This document shows positions 56,579 to 64,000 of a DNA stretch of 64,000 bases, in pieces. A model generated the notes under the pieces. The model worked only from the letters and a program-made list of their open reading frames with translations. It ran no database searches and was not told the DNA's origin. Source of the stretch: Aminobacter sp. HY435 (GTDB lineage Bacteria; Pseudomonadota; Alphaproteobacteria; Rhizobiales; Rhizobiaceae); NCBI RefSeq assembly GCF_027568395.1, contig NZ_JANKZL010000010.1:1-64000 (forward strand), written 5' to 3'. The stretch's first letter is position 1; each line of letters opens with the position of its first letter. The position numbers and the translations under genes were made by a program.

Positions 56579-57637
56579 TCAGCTCTGCAGCAGATCGCCG
56601 AAGCGGCTGATGTCGTCAGCTGTCGTGGCGAAGCTGGTGACGAAGCGGTAGAGCGTCTCGTCTTCGCCAAGCTGGCCGCCGAGGCCGGCCGGCACATTCC
56701 AGTTGTAAAACACCGCGCCGGCTGCCTGGGTGCGTTCCGCGACGCTGGTCTTGATGATGGCGAAAACCTCGTTGGCCTGCGGCTGCCAGGCCAGGCGAGC
56801 GACCGATGAGTTCTCGAACACCGCCGCCAGCTGCCGTGTCATGGCGTTGGCGTGACGCGCGGTGTCGAGCCACAGCCCGCCGTCGAAATAGGCGTCGAAC
56901 TGGGCCGAGATGAAGCGCGACTTGGAGAACAGCTGGGCCGCGCGCTTGCGCAGGAAGGCCATTTCCCTGGCGCGGTCGAGATCGAACATGACGATCGCTT
57001 CGGCACACCAGCAGCCGTTCTTGGTGCCGCCGAAGGAGACGATGTCGACGCCGCGCTTCCAGGTCATTTCGGCCGGCGTCGTGTCGAGCGACACCAGCGC
57101 ATTGGCAAAGCGCGCGCCGTCCATGTGCAGTGGCAACGAATACTGGCTGGCGACGCCTGAAATCGCCTTGATCTCGTCCAGGCTGTAGACGGTGCCGACT
57201 TCCGTCGACTGGGTCAGCGAGATTGCCGAAGGCCGGCCGGCATGGACATTCTCCGATGCGAAGCGGTCCACGGTGCGTTCCAGGGCCTTCAGGTCCATGC
57301 GGCCGAGCGGTCCGTCGACCGGACATAGCCGCGACCCTTGCGAGAAATATTCCGGTGCGCCGCACTCGTCCTCGATGATGTGCGCCTCGCGATGGCCGAA
57401 CGATATGCCGCCAGGTTTGCCGTAGGCCGCGAGCGCCAGTGAGTTGGCCGCGGTGCCCGTTGCGACGAAGAAAACGGCCACTTCGCGCTCGAATATCTCG
57501 CCGAAACGCTCGTAAGCCGCACGATCGAGGGCGCCATCTCCATAGCCGCGGCTGAAGCCAGCGGCGTTGGCCGAGAGACGCGCGGCGATCTTCGGGTGCG
57601 CGCCGGCCCAATTGTCAGATGCGAAGATCATGGTCAT
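56579..57637 (-). CDS. ltaE: Low-specificity L-threonine aldolase
   Basis: A 352-residue PLP enzyme of the beta-eliminating lyase family that splits L-threonine (and allo-threonine) into glycine and acetaldehyde. The PLP lysine is Lys206 in SFGGTKNG; the ring-stacking and phosphate parts are in VATGTAANSLAL and HMDGARFANAL. Full length. ATG at 57635-57637, with a second ATG two codons later. Confidence 0.9.
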   Translation of the reverse strand: MTMIFASDNWAGAHPKIAARLSANAAGFSRGYGDGALDRAAYERFGEIFEREVAVFFVATGTAANSLALAAYGKPGGISFGHREAHIIEDECGAPEYFSQGSRLCPVDGPLGRMDLKALERTVDRFASENVHAGRPSAISLTQSTEVGTVYSLDEIKAISGVASQYSLPLHMDGARFANALVSLDTTPAEMTWKRGVDIVSFGGTKNGCWCAEAIVMFDLDRAREMAFLRKRAAQLFSKSRFISAQFDAYFDGGLWLDTARHANAMTRQLAAVFENSSVARLAWQPQANEVFAIIKTSVAERTQAAGAVFYNWNVPAGLGGQLGEDETLYRFVTSFATTADDISRFGDLLQS

Positions 57638-58141
57638 CAGTCCGTCTTGGGGCCATGGGCCGTCTTGGGGCTAAGGGAAGCTGCTGGGAGATAGAGCGGA
57701 TTTGGTCCTGGCCAGCAAGTCCGGTGTCTGGAAATCGGTTGAGGCAGCGAAAAACCGGCTTTTGACCGCTTGTTCAAAAATTACGCCGCGCAGGCGGTTG
57801 TTGTAATTTTCTGTCCCGGATGATGCGGAAAGTTCGTGAATCGGTCTTGTGCGATTTCGAGAATTCTGTCATACGAAATTTAGGACAGCAGTGCTGTCTT
57901 ATTTATCTGCCCAAAGCGGACCGGATTTGGCGTATGATAGCGTCACGTCCGTCTGCCGCCGCGAGCCAGGGTCAGATGTCGCGCCGGGTCATGCCCGGCC
58001 TTGTCTGCCCCGACTGGCGGTTCGGTGCCGGCCAACGGCACCGCGCCGCAAGCATATCGAAGCATATCTGAAGGTGCGCGGATCGGCATGTTGCCGTCCC
58101 AAATTGAACTGCCCAAAACGGGCCGGAATGGAGAAGAGACG
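57638..58141 (+). promoter_or_regulatory. gltB control region (504 bases)
   Basis: No gene is evident. Two inverted repeats stand out: AAAATTAC/GTAATTTT (57777-57784 and 57803-57810), and GACAGCAGTGCTGTC (57884-57898, perfect about one central base). CTGTC and GACAG also flank 57876-57888. They fit operators for nitrogen-responsive or Lrp/AsnC-type control of glutamate synthase. From the second palindrome to the gltB start is a leader of about 240 bases without recognised RNA motif. Confidence 0.4.
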
Positions 58142-62872
<4,731 letters not shown>

Positions 62873-62991
62873 CCGCGGCCATCCGGCCGGCGCGGCGCCT
62901 GCAAGCGGGCGCCCGCCATCGCATGCTTCATTTGAAGTGGTGGAATTCTACGCCCGCGCCGAGCCGCCGGGCATGATTGACGAGAGTTACG

Positions 62992-64000
62992 ATGGGCAAG
63001 GTTACAGGTTTTCTCGAAATCGACCGGCAGGTGCACAAGTACCAGCCGGCCTCCGATCGCATCCGGCATTTCCGCGAGTTCACGCTGCCGATGTCGGACA
63101 AGGAAGTGGAAAAGCAGGCCGCGCGCTGCATGGATTGCGGCATTCCGTTCTGCCATGGCCCGACCGGCTGCCCGGTCCACAACCAGATCCCCGACTGGAA
63201 CGATCTGGTCTACAATGGCGACTGGGACAACGCGATCCGCAACCTGCACTCGACCAACAACTTTCCCGAGTTCACAGGCCGCATCTGCCCCGCGCCTTGC
63301 GAGGAAGCCTGCACGCTGAACCTCGAGGACATTCCGGTCGCGATCAAGACCGTCGAGCAGGCGATTGCCGAAAAGGCCTATGAGACCGGCTACGTCAGGC
63401 CCTATCCGCCGGAAACAAAGACCGGCAAGAAGGTTGCCATCATCGGCTCCGGCCCCGCCGGCATGGCGGCGGCGCAGCAACTCGGCCGCGCCGGGCATGA
63501 CGTCCATGTCTATGAGCGCGAGAGCCGTCCGGGCGGCCTGCTGCGCTTCGGCATCCCTGATTTCAAGATGGAGAAGCACTATATCGACCGCCGCGTCGAA
63601 CAGATGGCGGGCGAGGGCGTGAGCTTCCATTGCGGCGTCAATGTCGGCGTCGACAAGAAGGTCGAGGACCTGCTCGCCGAATATGACGCCGTGCTTTATT
63701 GCGGTGGCTCCGAGACGCCGCGCCCGGCCGGCATTCCCGGCAGCGACCTCCAGGGCGTCCACGACGCGATGCCCTATCTGGTCCAGCAGAACAAGCGCGT
63801 CGGCGGCGAAGACATCCAGTCGGTCGCCTGGCCATCCGAGGCGATCGTCGCAGGCGGACAGCACGTGGTCGTCGTCGGCGGTGGCGACACCGCTTCCGAC
63901 TGTGTTGGCACCGCGTTCCGCCAGGGCGCCGTGCGGGTGACCCAGCTCGACATCCGCCCGCAGCCGCCGGAGAAGGAAAACAAGCTCGCGGTGTGGCCCT
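62992..64000 (+). CDS. gltD: Glutamate synthase small subunit, 5' part
   Basis: 336 codons of gltD are present before the window ends. The protein feeds electrons from NADPH through FAD and iron-sulfur clusters to GltB. The N-terminal cysteine motifs CMDCGIPFCHG and GCPVHNQIPDWN, then CPAPCEEAC, bind the 4Fe-4S clusters. The FAD motif IIGSGPAGMAAAQQLGRAGH begins near residue 148 and an NADPH-binding VVVGGGDTASDCVG near 290. The start at 62992 matches the family MGKVTGFLEIDR. Confidence 0.95.
   Translation, partial: MGKVTGFLEIDRQVHKYQPASDRIRHFREFTLPMSDKEVEKQAARCMDCGIPFCHGPTGCPVHNQIPDWNDLVYNGDWDNAIRNLHSTNNFPEFTGRICPAPCEEACTLNLEDIPVAIKTVEQAIAEKAYETGYVRPYPPETKTGKKVAIIGSGPAGMAAAQQLGRAGHDVHVYERESRPGGLLRFGIPDFKMEKHYIDRRVEQMAGEGVSFHCGVNVGVDKKVEDLLAEYDAVLYCGGSETPRPAGIPGSDLQGVHDAMPYLVQQNKRVGGEDIQSVAWPSEAIVAGGQHVVVVGGGDTASDCVGTAFRQGAVRVTQLDIRPQPPEKENKLAVWP

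Overview
The window looks like chromosomal DNA of a high-GC alphaproteobacterium of the Rhizobiales/Hyphomicrobiales, most likely Mesorhizobium, Aminobacter or a close relative. The support is a CpdR orthologue beside an N-formylglutamate amidohydrolase, an MmgR/suhB-type small RNA directly upstream of an inositol-monophosphatase-family gene, a ROSE-like leader before a small heat-shock gene, soxBDAG, gltB-gltD, and several families of palindromic intergenic repeats typical of rhizobia. Genus assignment is inference.

Layout. 1-3.6 kb: the tail of an IS630-type transposase at the window edge, a VOC/glyoxalase remnant, a LysE-type exporter, a DUF992 protein, a flavodoxin-fold quinone reductase, a TPR lipoprotein and rpsU. 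3.8-8.5 kb: a secreted GH5 glycosidase, DUF2000 and AraC genes that diverge, an Fsr-like MFS pump and an SDR. 8.7-14.3 kb: heterotetrameric sarcosine oxidase soxB-D-A-G, with a small AT-richer membrane-protein gene inserted between soxB and soxD. 14.4-21.9 kb: two small proteins, one preceded by paired palindromes bracketing a promoter, then TetR, MaoC, an RND efflux pair and an RpiR regulator.

22.0-33.4 kb is a long co-oriented catabolic cluster: N-formylglutamate-amidohydrolase-like enzyme, APC permease, glutamine-synthetase-like ligase, aldehyde dehydrogenase, a DUF2569 gene, an iron alcohol dehydrogenase and a four-gene ABC importer. It reads as uptake of an amine or amino alcohol, gamma-glutamylation, stepwise oxidation of the alcohol to the acid, and hydrolytic removal of the glutamyl group. 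The substrate is unknown. 33.6-40.5 kb is a LysR gene followed by a ydcSTUV-patD-type putrescine import and gamma-aminobutyraldehyde oxidation operon, interrupted by repeats.

40.6-49.3 kb is the cobalamin region. A B12 riboswitch on the minus strand leads a four-gene operon: a CbiX-like/ferredoxin fusion, a peptide/nickel-family binding protein and two permeases, with no ATPase. It diverges from B12-dependent methionine synthase metH, which has its own palindromic operator. 49.3-51.9 kb looks like a small acquired or rearranged segment: a GNAT-TPR fusion, a decayed second copy of the metH 3' end, and a duplicate of the tRNA-Val 3' end just before the intact tRNA-Val(GAC).

52-64 kb is ordinary core genome: cpdR, a second formylglutamate amidohydrolase, the MmgR-type sRNA, hisN/suhB family gene, a lysophospholipase-like hydrolase, an ibpA-type hsp20 with a heat-shock promoter and RNA thermometer, threonine aldolase, gltB and the first part of gltD, which runs off the window.
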